Origin: Lautropia dentalis
GTDB taxonomy: Bacteria; Pseudomonadota; Gammaproteobacteria; Burkholderiales; Burkholderiaceae_E
Direction of reading: 5' to 3'
Assembly: GCF_003892345.1 (NCBI RefSeq)
Contig: NZ_RRUE01000001.1
Span: 527,008 to 591,007, forward strand
Length of the DNA: 64,000 bases
Under the pieces are notes generated by a model, which searched no databases, had not been told where the DNA came from, and saw nothing but the letters and a program-made list of their open reading frames with translations. Shown piece by piece: positions 8,915 through 19,528 of this stretch. Made by a program: the position numbers and the translations under genes. Every line of letters begins with the position of its first letter. Position 1 is the stretch's first letter.

Positions 8915-9871
8915 ATGAACGATCTGCTGGATGCCATCCTCTTTGCCATGGGTGTCACGCTGCCCAGCGTGCTGCTGCTGGGCTTCGGGGTGGTGCTGCG
9001 GCGCCTGGGGCAGGTCGATTCGGCCTTCGTGGCCACGGCGTCGCGGCTGGTCTTCAACTACGCGTTGCCGTGTCTGCTGTTCACCCAGCTGATGGGCAGC
9101 ACCATCCGCTACGGGGAAGAGGCGCGGATGCTGGCGGCGGGCCTGACCACGGCCCTTGGGCTCTTCCTGGCTTCCGAGCTGTATGCCTGGCGCTTCGTGC
9201 CCGACGTGCGCGACCGGGGCGTGTTCGTGCAGGGGGTGTTTCGCTCGAACATGGCCATCATGGGGCTGGCCTTCGTGCAGAACGCCTATGGCGATGCCGG
9301 TCTGCCGTCGGGGGCCGTGTATGTGGGCGTGGTCACGCTGCTCTACAACGTGCTGTCGGTCATCACGCTCAGCCGGGCGCAGGCGCGCAGCGGACGCCAC
9401 CGGCTGCTCGACATTGGCCGCAACATCCTGACAAATCCACTGATCGTGTCGATTCTGCTGGCGATGCTGCTGCAGCGGCTGCACCTTGGGCTGCCCGGGC
9501 CGGTCATGCAGGCAGCACATTACATGGGCAACATTGCCCTGCCCATTGCGCTGGTCTGCGCGGGGGCGTCGTTCGATGTCCGCTCGGTGCTGGACCTGTC
9601 GGGCATTTCGCTGCAGGCGAGCATCGGCCGGCTGGTGGTGGCGCCGCTGGCGGCCGTGGCGGTGGGGCTGGCCTTTGGCCTGCGCGGCATTCCGATGGGC
9701 GTGCTGTTCCTGATGTGTGCCATGCCGGTGGCTTCGGCCAGCTACGTGATGGCACGCAGCATGGGCGGCAACCATGTGGCGGCTGCCAATATCGTGGGTA
9801 TTACCACCTTCGGCGCCATGTTCTCGGCGGCACTGGGCATTACCGTACTGCGTTCGACGGGGCTGATGTAG
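8915..9871 (+). CDS. AEC family (auxin efflux carrier type) transporter
   Basis: 318 residues with about ten hydrophobic segments in two halves, the arrangement of AEC-family secondary carriers (MdcF, YfdV). Conserved-looking polar breaks occur at FNYALPCLLF, GVFRSNMAIMGLAF and CAMPVASASYVMA. Such proteins export or take up organic or amino acids; the substrate is not predictable. The start at 8915 has GGAGA about 9 bases upstream. It follows the DAHP synthase gene by 142 bp and is convergent with lysO, so it may be a separate unit. Confidence 0.85.
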   Translation: MNDLLDAILFAMGVTLPSVLLLGFGVVLRRLGQVDSAFVATASRLVFNYALPCLLFTQLMGSTIRYGEEARMLAAGLTTALGLFLASELYAWRFVPDVRDRGVFVQGVFRSNMAIMGLAFVQNAYGDAGLPSGAVYVGVVTLLYNVLSVITLSRAQARSGRHRLLDIGRNILTNPLIVSILLAMLLQRLHLGLPGPVMQAAHYMGNIALPIALVCAGASFDVRSVLDLSGISLQASIGRLVVAPLAAVAVGLAFGLRGIPMGVLFLMCAMPVASASYVMARSMGGNHVAAANIVGITTFGAMFSAALGITVLRSTGLM

Positions 9872-9905
9872 CCGGGCTGCTGTCTGACGGTTCGGTAGCC
9901 AGAAG

Positions 9906-9934
9906 GTTCGGCCCGGCCTGACCGGGCAACGAAC
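9906..9934. terminator. GC-rich hairpin between convergent AEC and lysO genes
   Basis: GTTCGGCCCGG (9906-9916) pairs with CCGGGC-AA-CGAAC (9922-9934), an 11-bp stem with a 2-nt bulge and 5-nt loop. There is no U-run on either side, so terminator function is only inferred from the position between two converging genes. Confidence 0.35.
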
Positions 9935-9954
9935 GGCCTCTTCATGACACGCTG

Positions 9955-10902
9955 TCAGGCCAGGAAGAGGTTCATCGTGATGGGCGCCAGCAGCGTGAGG
10001 AAGAAGCCGCTGACCAGGGCAAGTGGCAGGGCGGCGGGCGGGCAGGTCTGCTTGACGATGGGTAGCGTGGTGTCCATGGTGGTGGCACCGCCCGTGCCAA
10101 TGGCAATTTCCGGCCAGCGCTGGCCGATGACATACATCAGCAGGATGGCCACCAGTTCCCGGAAGAGATCCACACTGAGGGCCAGCGTGCCCCAGCTCTG
10201 ACCGAGTGCATCGCCGATCAGTACGCTGGACAGCGAGAACCAGCCAAAGGCCGTGGAGACGGCCATGACCGGACGCAGCGGTTCGCCGGTCAGCGAGGCG
10301 GCCAGCATGCCGCCCAGCAGTGACCCCACCACCACCAGTGCCGGCACGGCCAGCATCGAGATCGACAGCCATTGCCGGCTGAGGCGAATCTGCGCCAGAT
10401 CGATGCCCACCATGCCGATCAGCAGCAGCAGGAAGGTGCCGCTGGAGGGCAGCGGCAGATGGAAGTCCAGCCAGGATTCCAGCAGAAACAGCAGTGCACC
10501 GCCTGCCACCATGCCCAGCGCGATCAGCGCCTCGCGCAGCGGTGGCCATGCCTGACGCAGGCGCTGGCCGAAGCTCAGCCGGGCGGTGTTGCCGGCTGGG
10601 TTTACCACCGACAGCCGCGCCCGACGCTGTCGCAGCAGCTGCATGGACAGGAAGATCAGCACGGACGGAATGAGCGTGACGCAGAGCGTGATGATCACGG
10701 CGTTGCGGAGGATCTGGCCGACCGCCCGGGCCGAGAGCAGGATTTCTCCGAATTCGTGGCCGATGAGAAACAGCATCAGCCAGATGAGGGGGGCGATCAG
10801 GCCGATCAGCCGGCGGTTGACCGGGGCAGGCGCCAGCCGGCCGAAGGCCACGCCCGCCAGCAGTGCCAGCAGGATGGGCCACAGGGCATTCAGAATGTTC
10901 AT
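9955..10902 (-). CDS. lysO: Lysine exporter LysO family (DUF340)
   Basis: 315 residues, eight or more hydrophobic segments. The C-terminal half carries family landmarks: GWFSLSSVLIGDALG, SVDLFRELVAI and GGATTMDTTLPIVKQT. LysO (YbjE) of E. coli exports lysine and its toxic analogue thialysine across the inner membrane. Length is close to the family norm (about 300). The gene is convergent with the AEC transporter and tail-to-head with dmeR, 84 bp away. No low-complexity insertion is seen here. Confidence 0.88.
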   Translation of the reverse strand: MNILNALWPILLALLAGVAFGRLAPAPVNRRLIGLIAPLIWLMLFLIGHEFGEILLSARAVGQILRNAVIITLCVTLIPSVLIFLSMQLLRQRRARLSVVNPAGNTARLSFGQRLRQAWPPLREALIALGMVAGGALLFLLESWLDFHLPLPSSGTFLLLLIGMVGIDLAQIRLSRQWLSISMLAVPALVVVGSLLGGMLAASLTGEPLRPVMAVSTAFGWFSLSSVLIGDALGQSWGTLALSVDLFRELVAILLMYVIGQRWPEIAIGTGGATTMDTTLPIVKQTCPPAALPLALVSGFFLTLLAPITMNLFLA

Positions 10903-10985
10903 GCGCCCAATGGTAAACGCTGCAGCGGGTCACAGGGCACCAGTCCAGGTCGGGGGCGCAACAGGGCTGGCGGGCCGGCGCGTGC

Positions 10986-11261
10986 CTATTTCAGGTAGGA
11001 GCGCAACACGGTGAGGACCACCTCGATGTCCTCCTGCCGCTGCTGGGGTGTGGCGTTTTCGGCGCCCAGGTGTTCGCGGACATGGCCTTCCAGCACCTGC
11101 GCCATGAGGCCGTTGACGGCCCCGCGGATGGCGGCGATCTGCTGCAGCACGGCCGAGCATTCGCTGCCCTGTTCGAGGGCTTTTTCCAGCGCGGCGGCCT
11201 GGCCGGCAATGCGCCGCACGCGGGTGAGCAGGGCTTTCTGGTCGTGGACGGTATGAGACAT
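10986..11261 (-). CDS. dmeR: RcnR/CsoR-family nickel/cobalt repressor (DmeR-type)
   Basis: 91 residues, all-helical metal-sensing repressor of the RcnR/FrmR/CsoR family. It retains the four RcnR nickel/cobalt ligands at the same numbering: H3 (MSHT), C35 (GSEC), H60 and H64 (EGHVREH). Family core LQQIAAIRGAVNGLM at 39-53. It faces the metal exporter dmeF, and an inverted repeat of the RcnR type lies between the two genes. It should repress dmeF, and possibly itself, until Ni or Co binds. FrmR is excluded as the closest type because the H60/H64 pair and the neighbour fit metal sensing. Confidence 0.9.
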   Translation of the reverse strand: MSHTVHDQKALLTRVRRIAGQAAALEKALEQGSECSAVLQQIAAIRGAVNGLMAQVLEGHVREHLGAENATPQQRQEDIEVVLTVLRSYLK

Positions 11262-11287
11262 GAAACGATGCTTCCAACAGGGTTATC

Positions 11288-11306
11288 TATACTGGGGTAT
11301 AGTATA
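11288..11306. promoter_or_regulatory. RcnR/DmeR-type operator between dmeR and dmeF
   Basis: TATACT (11288-11293) and AGTATA (11301-11306) form a perfect inverted repeat around GGGGTAT, which is the TACT-G-tract-AGTA layout recognised by RcnR-family repressors. It sits 27 bp from the dmeR start and 82 bp from the dmeF start, so it can control both. Confidence 0.75.
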
Positions 11307-11387
11307 CAGAACATGTCTTCCCGATGGGCGGGAAGGCAGGGTCATCCCTGACCAGGCAGCGAAAGGTCGGGGGAACGTTGGGGAAGC

Positions 11388-12791
<1,404 letters not shown>

Positions 12792-13099
12792 TTCATCTCC
12801 TGATGGAGTGTTACCAAAAGTCCGGAGGCTGCAAGGTGTCTGTCAGGATGATGTGGCGCCAGAAACATCAGGTTCACAAAACAGGGGCCAAAGCATGCAT
12901 CCGCGGGGGGCAGAATGGCCGAAACCGGCTTCCCGTGCCGCTTTGCGGGAGGGTCACATGGGGTATTTGGCTGCAGCCCCCGCCGTGGATGGTGTAGGAT
13001 GAGAACGAAGGAAGGGCAGAGGAGAAGCAGGGAATGCCCGACGGCGGCAGGCATCACACTGCCGTATGGTTCGCACCCAAACCAGAGAGTACCCAGAAC
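12792..13099. other. 308-bp gap, no gene seen
   Basis: Lies between dmeF and the marR-type gene, both on the plus strand. No reading frame with family-like sequence, no terminator with a U-run and no clear promoter was found. Confidence 0.5.
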
Positions 13100-13606
13100 A
13101 TGAAACCTGATCTTGACCCCAAATATCAGGCGCTGCTGGCCGAGGCCGAGCGTCAGGATCTGGCGGATGTGGAGAGCATGCGCGTCTCGGCACAGGCACT
13201 GTCGCTGGCCGGTCTGATCGACCGTCGCCGTGCACAGGTATTGCAGCCACAGGGGCTGTCCGAAGGACGCTTCATCCTGCTGTTCCTGCTGGAAGGGCAC
13301 CGCAATGGTCTGCCGCCGCACACGCTGGCCGATCAGGCAGGGGTGGCCCGGGCCACCATCACCGGGCTGGTGGATGGCATGGTGCGTGACGGGCTGGTCG
13401 AACGTAATGCCAATCCCGAAGACCGCCGCTCCAATCTGGTGGTACTGACCCGCAAGGGGCGCGCCGTTAGCAAGAAGGTGTTTCCGGGGCAGGCCGAGGT
13501 ACTGGCCAATGCCTTCTCGGCGCTGTCGGCCACCGACCGCCGCCAGCTCTCCCGCCTGCTGGGCAAGGTCACCACGGCGCTGGCTGCCGAGGTCGAGGCG
13601 GCCTGA
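13100..13606 (+). CDS. MarR-family transcriptional regulator
   Basis: 168 residues with a winged helix at about residues 55-125: recognition helix ARATITGLVDGMVRDGLV and wing RNANPEDRRSNLVVLTRKG, the standard MarR signature D-x-R-R-x-x-x-V-x-L-T. Acts as a dimeric repressor, usually of efflux or stress genes and relieved by small phenolic or lipophilic ligands; the target is unknown. The ATG at 13100 (MKPDLDPKYQALL) is preferred to 13034 because the upstream codons are not family-like. It is not in an obvious operon and is convergent with zur, with a 63-bp gap. Confidence 0.88.
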   Translation: MKPDLDPKYQALLAEAERQDLADVESMRVSAQALSLAGLIDRRRAQVLQPQGLSEGRFILLFLLEGHRNGLPPHTLADQAGVARATITGLVDGMVRDGLVERNANPEDRRSNLVVLTRKGRAVSKKVFPGQAEVLANAFSALSATDRRQLSRLLGKVTTALAAEVEAA

Positions 13607-13669
13607 TCCGTTCGTCACCCAGGGGTGGCGCGGGGGTGAATGAACCCATGACACGCGCCAGCCGCTGGC

Positions 13670-14218
13670 TCAGGCCTTCGGGTCTGGCCCGTCCGTTTCG
13701 GCCTCTGCCGTGCTGCACTGCTGGCAGAGGCCCTTGATTTCTAGACCGGTGGCGTGAAAGCCGTTCCGGTCGCGCAGGTGATCGAGCGCCGCGTGCAGTG
13801 TGCCGCTGGTGGGCTCGGCATATTCGGAAGCCTTGCCACACTGCTGGCAGATCAGCATGACGGGCAGCCCGTGGTCGTGATGGTGCTGGCCGTGCTCGCA
13901 CAGGATGAAGCTGCTCGTCACATCCACCTTGTGGACCAGGCCGGTATCGACCAGGAAGTCGAGGGCGCGATAGACGCTCATGGGGGCCAGCCCCGGCTTG
14001 ACGGCCTGCAGGCTGGACAGCAGTTCGTAGGCCTTGATGCCACCGGGGTGCTTGCGCACGTGCAGCAGCACATCCACCCGCAGCGGGGTGAGCTTGCCCC
14101 CGCGCGCCAGACAATGCTGCTGGGCCGCGGTCACGAAGACCTGCTCCTCGGCGCTGAGCGTGCCGGAGATGGGGGCGGGGGGCGCAATGGCGCTGGTAGG
14201 CGTTTTTCTGGCTGACAT
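13670..14218 (-). CDS. zur: Fur-family zinc uptake regulator Zur
   Basis: 182 residues. Winged-helix part YELLSSLQAVKPGLAPMSVYRALDFLV; structural zinc site formed by C124-x2-C127 (MLICQQCGK) and C165-x2-C168 (IKGLCQQCS). Regulatory-site candidates are C107 and the following EHGQHHHDH. The VYRALDFLxxxGLVHKV box and the C-terminal GLCxxC separate it from Fur and PerR. It represses zinc uptake and zinc-free ribosomal paralogues when zinc is plentiful. The N-terminal 20 residues are a non-conserved Pro/Ala lead. No Zur box was recognised in the upstream gap. Confidence 0.85.
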   Translation of the reverse strand: MSARKTPTSAIAPPAPISGTLSAEEQVFVTAAQQHCLARGGKLTPLRVDVLLHVRKHPGGIKAYELLSSLQAVKPGLAPMSVYRALDFLVDTGLVHKVDVTSSFILCEHGQHHHDHGLPVMLICQQCGKASEYAEPTSGTLHAALDHLRDRNGFHATGLEIKGLCQQCSTAEAETDGPDPKA

Positions 14219-14667
14219 GGATGCGGGAGGAAACTGACTGCCTCGTCAGTGTACCTTGGAACGGGCGTCTGCGCGGGGAAGGGCATGTCTGTGAACATGG
14301 GGGTGAATCATGGGGTGTCGATCCCGTCATCGGCCACCCTGACGACGCGTCCATGACTGACGACATGTCACTGAACGGTGAACGCGGACGAACCCGGATC
14401 AACCGCCCCGGAAAACCCCGCCAGCATCCATGAACGATGAACACGCGGGTGAACCGCGGCGATGTGTCCGTGTTTTCCCCGGCTTGCCGGGGGCGGGGGG
14501 AGGCGGCAGCATCGTCGGCAGGTTCCGGTGGGAGGTTTCTGCCCCCGGATGTCAGGGACACGAACACGGTAACGGGGCCATGGTCGCCCCAGCGGGTACC
14601 CTGTGAGGCCCGGCGTTCGCGAGGGGCCGCGCACCCGGAGCCGGGGAGACACCCCCGGGAGACACCC
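14219..14667. other. 449-bp divergent gap zur / DUF294 gene
   Basis: Promoters for both genes should lie here but no clear -10/-35 pair was found. Degenerate direct repeats built on GTGAA-N-CATG and GATGAACACGCGGGTGAACC are visible around 14290-14460. Open frames in this stretch have no family-like content. Confidence 0.4.
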
Positions 14668-16488
14668 ATGCCCAACGCCTTCAATTTTTCGGTCTCGCCC
14701 TTCGACTGTCTGGACCCGGCCGAACAGCGGCTGGTGCGCGACCAGGTCGACATTGCCTGCTTCCGGCCCGGCGAGGTGCTGCTGGAGACCGGCGCGCGGC
14801 CTGCACACCTGTTCGTGGTGATCAAGGGCTATGTGCAGCAGTTCGAGGGTGAGGAGATGCTGGCCACCTACGGGCCCAACGACAGCTTCGACGGCCGGGC
14901 ACTGGTGGCGGGGTATTCGGGCTGCCGCTATGTGGCGGTGGATGAGGTACTGGTCTACGAGCTGTCGCACGAGGCCGTCAACCGGCTGATCGCCTCCAAC
15001 GATACCTTCAGTGCACTGCTGTTCTCCGCGCTGGGGAAGAAGCTGCGGGCCGCTGCCGGGCGCCATGCGGGGCAGGAACTGCAGTCGCTGCACATGGCGC
15101 GGGTGGCCGATGCCTGGGTGCGTCCGGCCCGGATGGTGCCGGCGACGATGCCGGTGCTGGAGGTGGTTCGGTCGTTCCGGCAGGAGCGTACGCGCAATGT
15201 GCTGGTGCAGGCATCCGGCGATACCGCCCGTCTGGGCATCTTCACCACCAGCGACCTGCAGCGGGCCGTTCTGGATGGCCGGCCGCTCGATGCGCTGCCG
15301 GTGGGCGAGCTGGCCAGCTGGTCGCTGATTGCGGTTCACCCGTCCCAGCAGGTAGGTGAGGCGCTGACACTGATGCTGCGGCATGGCGTGCACCGGGTGG
15401 TGGTGCAGCAGGCGGACGGGCAGGTGGCGGGGGTGCTGGAGGCGCTGGATGTCTTCAGCTTCCTGTCCAACCACTCCCTGCTGATCGACATGCAGCTGCG
15501 GGACGCGGCAAGCCTCGATGATCTGGCGCAGGCAGCCGGCCAGATCACGGCCATGATCGGGCGGCAGTTCCGTGCGGGGGTGCGGGTAGGGCTGCTGGCA
15601 CAGCTGGTGCAGCAGCTCAACGGACGGCTGTTCGAGCGTGCCTGGCAGCTGCTGGCACCGGAGGCGCTGGTACGGAACAGCTGCCTGCTGGTGATGGGCA
15701 GCGAAGGGCGGGGAGAGCAGCTGCTGCGCACCGACCAGGACAATGCGCTACTGCTGCGGGACGGTTATGAACCCCCGCAGGATCTGGCCGATATCTGCGA
15801 ACGGTTTTCGGCAGCACTGGCGCGCTTTGGCTATCCGCCCTGCTCGGGCGGGGTGATGCTGAACCAGCCCTCGTGGCGGGGAACGGAGACGGCCTGGCAG
15901 CAGCGGATCCGCCACTGGCTGGTGCAGCCGGGGGCAGAACAGCTGATGGACCTGGCGATCTTCATGGATGCGCATGCCGTGGCCGGAGATGCGTCCCTGC
16001 TGGAGGCGCTGCGCATGCAGATCTGGCGCTGGCTGGCCGATGACGACGCCATGATGTCGCGCTTTGCGGCGGCCGTGGACGCGTTCGGCGACACCACCCG
16101 GTGGTGGCAGCGCATGCTGGGCGGCGGTGAGGCGCATCTGAACGTGAAGAAGGCGGGGCTCTTTCCGCTGGTGCATGGGGTCCGGAGTCTGGCCCTGGCG
16201 TCGCGCATCGAGGCGACCGGCACCGAGGCCCGCATCCAGGCGCTGCAGGAACAGGGCGTGCTCAGTGTGGAGACGGCGCAGGAGCTGGTCGAGGCCCTGC
16301 ATTTCTTCATGGCCCTGCGGCTGCAGGCCGGCATGGATGAGCAGGCGCGGGGGCTGCCGGTCAGTGGCAAGGCCGATCTGGCCCGGCTGACACCGCTGCA
16401 GCGCGATCTGCTCAAGGATGCCCTGGCCGAGGTGCGGCGCTTCCGGACGCAGCTGCGGCTGCGCTTCCGTCTGGGGGCCGTGCAATGA
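14668..16488 (+). CDS. cNMP-binding / CBS pair / DUF294 nucleotidyltransferase-like protein
   Basis: 606 residues. Order: cyclic-nucleotide-binding beta barrel (about 10-125), two CBS domains (about 150-285), DUF294 nucleotidyltransferase-like domain with GSEGRGEQ at 344-351 and DQDNALLL shortly after, and a helical DUF294_C domain to the end. The family is thought to act in nucleotide signalling; the GSxGR...DxD pattern is that of GlnD-type transferases, but no reaction is proven. The ATG at 14668 has GGGAGA upstream. It is followed by a DnaQ-type exonuclease gene, and the two are commonly found next to acetate transport genes, as here. The stop codon lies in the first unit of a 22-23 bp tandem repeat. 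Confidence 0.88.
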   Translation: MPNAFNFSVSPFDCLDPAEQRLVRDQVDIACFRPGEVLLETGARPAHLFVVIKGYVQQFEGEEMLATYGPNDSFDGRALVAGYSGCRYVAVDEVLVYELSHEAVNRLIASNDTFSALLFSALGKKLRAAAGRHAGQELQSLHMARVADAWVRPARMVPATMPVLEVVRSFRQERTRNVLVQASGDTARLGIFTTSDLQRAVLDGRPLDALPVGELASWSLIAVHPSQQVGEALTLMLRHGVHRVVVQQADGQVAGVLEALDVFSFLSNHSLLIDMQLRDAASLDDLAQAAGQITAMIGRQFRAGVRVGLLAQLVQQLNGRLFERAWQLLAPEALVRNSCLLVMGSEGRGEQLLRTDQDNALLLRDGYEPPQDLADICERFSAALARFGYPPCSGGVMLNQPSWRGTETAWQQRIRHWLVQPGAEQLMDLAIFMDAHAVAGDASLLEALRMQIWRWLADDDAMMSRFAAAVDAFGDTTRWWQRMLGGGEAHLNVKKAGLFPLVHGVRSLALASRIEATGTEARIQALQEQGVLSVETAQELVEALHFFMALRLQAGMDEQARGLPVSGKADLARLTPLQRDLLKDALAEVRRFRTQLRLRFRLGAVQ

Positions 16489-16636
16489 GCATGATGGGAC
16501 CGTGTAATAAGCATGATGGGGCCGCGCAATGGGCACGATGAGGACCGCGCAATGAATATGATGGGGCCGCGCAATGGGCATGATGGGTGCCGTGCAATGA
16601 GCATGATGGGGACTGCGCAATGAACATGATCACACC
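16480..16636. repeat. Seven 22-23 bp tandem repeats spanning a stop-start junction
   Basis: Units start at 16480, 16502, 16524, 16547, 16569, 16592 and 16615. Each has the form GYGCAATGRRCATGATGGGGCC. The first unit contains the TGA stop of the DUF294 gene, the last contains the ATG start of the exonuclease gene, and nearly every unit keeps CAATG. The simplest reading is duplication of an ancestral ATGA-overlapping gene junction. Confidence 0.9.
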
Positions 16637-17300
16637 GCCTTTGCCCCGATGGATGCTGCAGCGCTGGTGGCGCTGGAAACGGACATGGCAGAAAAGGCGT
16701 CTGCGGGATCCCCGCTGGGGATTTCTGTTCGAACCGCCGCCGCACGATGAATGGGTGGCGCTGGATTGCGAAACGACGGGGCTGAATGTGCGTCGCGATG
16801 AAATCATCGCCATCGGTGCGACGCGCATCGTAGGCCGGCGCATCGTGACGAGCCAGCGGCTGGAACTGCTGGTGCGCCCGGAAGGGGAGGTGCCGGCGGC
16901 CAGTGTGGCGGTGCACCGGCTGCGCAACAGTGACGTGGCCGATGGACTGCCCCTGCGTGAAGCCATGGAACGGCTGCTGGCGTTCATCGGCAGCCGGCCG
17001 CTGGTGGGCTATTTTCTGGCTTTCGATGTGGCGATGATCAACCGCGCCCTGCGCCGCTGCCATGGCCTGACGCTGCCGCAGCCCGCCATCGAGGTGTCAT
17101 CGCTGTATTACGACTGGAAATTCCAGCAGCTGCCACCGTACCAGCAGCATGAAAATGCCGACATCGACCTGCGCTTTGCCACCATCCTGCAGGCCCTGGA
17201 CCTGCCGGTGCGGGATGCACACGACGCCCTCAACGATGCCGTGATGGCGGCACTGGCCTTCATCCGCCTGCGTGAACTGCGGGGCGAGGCCATGCCGTGA
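16620..17300 (+). CDS. DnaQ-like 3'-5' exonuclease
   Basis: 226 residues, DEDDh exonuclease fold. Exo I D49/E51 (LDCETTGL), Exo II D136 (YFLAFDVAMINR), Exo III H201 and D206 (HDALNDAVMAA). It resembles the proofreading epsilon subunit but is shorter at the C-terminus and has a basic/aromatic N-terminal lead (WMLQRWWRWKRTWQKRR), so it is probably a stand-alone exonuclease partner of the DUF294 protein rather than replicative epsilon. The start is the ATG in the last tandem-repeat unit; GGGG lies about 10 bases before it. Convergent with actP across a strong terminator. Confidence 0.85.
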   Translation: MNMITPPLPRWMLQRWWRWKRTWQKRRLRDPRWGFLFEPPPHDEWVALDCETTGLNVRRDEIIAIGATRIVGRRIVTSQRLELLVRPEGEVPAASVAVHRLRNSDVADGLPLREAMERLLAFIGSRPLVGYFLAFDVAMINRALRRCHGLTLPQPAIEVSSLYYDWKFQQLPPYQQHENADIDLRFATILQALDLPVRDAHDALNDAVMAALAFIRLRELRGEAMP

Positions 17301-17394
17301 TGCCGGTGGCATGACGCTGTTTTTGCCTGGATATGGAAGCCGCGTTCCGTCTGCAACTGCCCTCAGCCTTGACAGGGAACGCGTTTACACCCGG

Positions 17395-17430
17395 AAAGAC
17401 CCGCCGGCCCGGGGGCGCGGCGGGTCTTTT
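17395..17430. terminator. Bidirectional terminator between exonuclease gene and actP
   Basis: AAAGACCCGCCG (17395-17406) and CGGCGGGTCTTT (17418-17429) make a perfect 12-bp stem with an 11-nt loop. T-runs flank it in both directions, so it can stop transcripts from both converging genes. Confidence 0.85.
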
Positions 17431-17476
17431 CCGGGGATTGCTCCGCTGGTTCACTGCACCGCTGCGTGCCCCGGGC

Positions 17477-19528
17477 TCAGTGTGCCGAGGCCCGTGCGGC
17501 GCCGTAGCCGGTTTCGGAGCGGACCTGCTGGGCCTCGAAGGCGTCACGCTCCTGCTGCGCCGCGGCGCTGCGGTCGAACAGCGAGAACAGCCAGACGCCC
17601 GCAAAGCCGATGATCACCGAAAAGGGTGCCGGTGACGCATAGGGGAATGGCGCGCTGCCCACCGGGTTGCCGAAGGTGGCCTCCCACACCGACGGCGACA
17701 GCAGCGTGAGCACCACCGACGACACCAGCCCCAGAAAACCGCCGATGACGGCACCGCGCGTGGTGGTGCCCCGCCAGAGGATGGACAGCAGCAGCACCGG
17801 GAAATTGGCCGAGGCCGCCACCGCAAAGGCCAGTGACACCATGAAGGCCACGTTCTGCTTTTCGAACAGGATGCCCAGCAGCACGGCAATGACGCCCAGC
17901 ACCAGCGTGGTGATGCGCGAGACGCGCAGTTCGGTGGCGCTGTCGGCGCGCCCCTGCTTGATGACGGTGGCATACAGGTCATGCGAGACGGCCGAGGCGC
18001 CCGAGAGCGTCAGGCCGGCCACCACGGCCAGGATGGTGGCAAAGGCCACGGCCGAGATGAACCCGTAGAACAGGTTGCCACCCACCGATTTCGCCACCAG
18101 CACCGCCGCCATGTTGGTGGTGCCGGCCCCGCCGTGGATGGTGCCGGTGGTGGTGTTGGCGAATTCCGGATTGGTGAGCACCAGTGTGATGGCGCCAAAG
18201 CCGATGACGAAGATCAGCAGGTAGAAATAGCCGATCCAGGTGGTGGCCCAGAACACCGATTTACGGGCCTCCTTCGCGTCCGGCACGGTGAAGAAGCGCA
18301 TCAGGATGTGCGGCAGGCCAGCGGTACCGAACATCAGTGCCATGCCGAAGCCGATGGCGGAAATGGGATCCTTGATGAAGCCCCCGGGGCCCATCAGTGC
18401 CCGTCCGGCCTCCTCGGCCTCTTCGGGGCTGGCGCCCCCCTGTTCGGCCACGTGCGCCTTGACGCGCACGGCGTCGGCAAACAGCGCCTCGAAGCTGAAA
18501 CCGTAGTGTTTCATCACCATGAAGCCCATGAAGCTCACGCCGCACAGCAGCAGCACGGCCTTGATGATCTGCACCCAGGTGGTGGCCGTCATGCCGCCGA
18601 AAAGCACGTAGACCATCATCAGCACACCGACGATGACCACGGCCATCCAGTAATCCAGCCCGAACAGCAGCTTGATGAGCTGGCCGGCCCCGACCATCTG
18701 CGCGATCAGGTAAAAGGCAATGGTGACCAGCGTGCCGGAGGCAGCAAACAGCCGGATGGGCTTTTGCTGGAAGCGGTAGCCGGCCACGTCGGCAAAGGTG
18801 AACTTGCCGAGGTTGCGCAGGCGCTCGGCCAGCAGGAAGGTGAGAATGGGCCAGCCGACCATGAAACCCAGGGCGTAGATGAGGCCATCGTAACCGCCCG
18901 TCATGACGGCGGCGGAAATGCCGAGAAAGGAGGCTGCCGACATGAAGTCGCCGGCAATGGCCAGCCCGTTCTGGAACCCGGTGATGCCGCCGCCGGCCGT
19001 GTAGAAATCGGCCGCGGAACGGGTGCGGCCGGCCGCCCATTTCGTGATCCACAGCGTGGCGGCTACGAAGGTGATGAACAGGGCGATGGCCGTGATGTTG
19101 GTGGGCTGCCTAGCCGCATCGCCCATGTCGGGGCCGGCCGCCAGCACGTTACCCGCAGACAGCATGAGGAACGCGCCCGGCAGCAGGCTTGCCCATGCGC
19201 CCGACCTGCCCGATGGTGTACCGGATTTGCGTGGCCATATACCGGATCCGCCGGGTAGCGTACCGGAAATGCCCGCCCATGTACTGGATCCGCCGGGTGG
19301 TGTACCGGATAGGCCCGCCCATGTACCGGAACCGTCTGGTGGCGTACCGGGGCTGCCTGTCCGTATGGTGGACCTGCCGGGTGGTGCGCCGCTGTGCGCG
19401 CCGTGACAGTGCCGTGCCGGGTGCTGGCGGGCAGGGCAGGCGGCTTTGCGGTGGGAGATATGGGAGAGCGCGGCAGGCAGGGAAGCAGCTTCCTGCGGGT
19501 GGACGTGATGGATGAGAGGGGTGCTCAT
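17477..19528 (-). CDS. actP: Cation/acetate symporter ActP
   Basis: 683 residues, sodium:solute symporter family; E. coli ActP has 549. Family blocks are clear: [52 protein letters not shown], and the C-terminal [10 protein letters not shown]. Imports acetate and other short carboxylates with a cation. The start is the ATG at 19528, overlapping the yjcH stop as ATGA, the usual yjcH-actP coupling. Odd feature: about 115 residues precede the signal-like stretch [19 protein letters not shown], ending with five 14-residue units ([14 protein letters not shown] type) from 42-bp DNA repeats at 19190-19399. The extension pushes the signal segment far inside the protein, which is unusual for this family. 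Confidence 0.93.
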   Translation of the reverse strand: MSTPLIHHVHPQEAASLPAALSHISHRKAACPARQHPARHCHGAHSGAPPGRSTIRTGSPGTPPDGSGTWAGLSGTPPGGSSTWAGISGTLPGGSGIWPRKSGTPSGRSGAWASLLPGAFLMLSAGNVLAAGPDMGDAARQPTNITAIALFITFVAATLWITKWAAGRTRSAADFYTAGGGITGFQNGLAIAGDFMSAASFLGISAAVMTGGYDGLIYALGFMVGWPILTFLLAERLRNLGKFTFADVAGYRFQQKPIRLFAASGTLVTIAFYLIAQMVGAGQLIKLLFGLDYWMAVVIVGVLMMVYVLFGGMTATTWVQIIKAVLLLCGVSFMGFMVMKHYGFSFEALFADAVRVKAHVAEQGGASPEEAEEAGRALMGPGGFIKDPISAIGFGMALMFGTAGLPHILMRFFTVPDAKEARKSVFWATTWIGYFYLLIFVIGFGAITLVLTNPEFANTTTGTIHGGAGTTNMAAVLVAKSVGGNLFYGFISAVAFATILAVVAGLTLSGASAVSHDLYATVIKQGRADSATELRVSRITTLVLGVIAVLLGILFEKQNVAFMVSLAFAVAASANFPVLLLSILWRGTTTRGAVIGGFLGLVSSVVLTLLSPSVWEATFGNPVGSAPFPYASPAPFSVIIGFAGVWLFSLFDRSAAAQQERDAFEAQQVRSETGYGAARASAH
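19190..19399. repeat. Five 42-bp tandem repeats in the 5' part of actP
   Basis: Exact-length units start at 19190, 19232, 19274, 19316 and 19358, all built on CGCCCATGTACCGGATCCGC plus GGTGGTGTACCGG. They are in frame with actP and encode repeats rich in Gly, Ser, Thr, Pro and Trp. Confidence 0.9.

Noticed and set aside
8858-10933. 691-codon minus-strand frame opposite the AEC transporter and through lysO
   Set aside because: It is antisense to the AEC gene and out of frame with lysO; His/Arg/Pro-rich with no recognisable domain.
14219-14667. Zur box in the zur upstream region
   Set aside because: No AT-rich palindrome of the Zur type is present; only GTGAA/CATG direct repeats.
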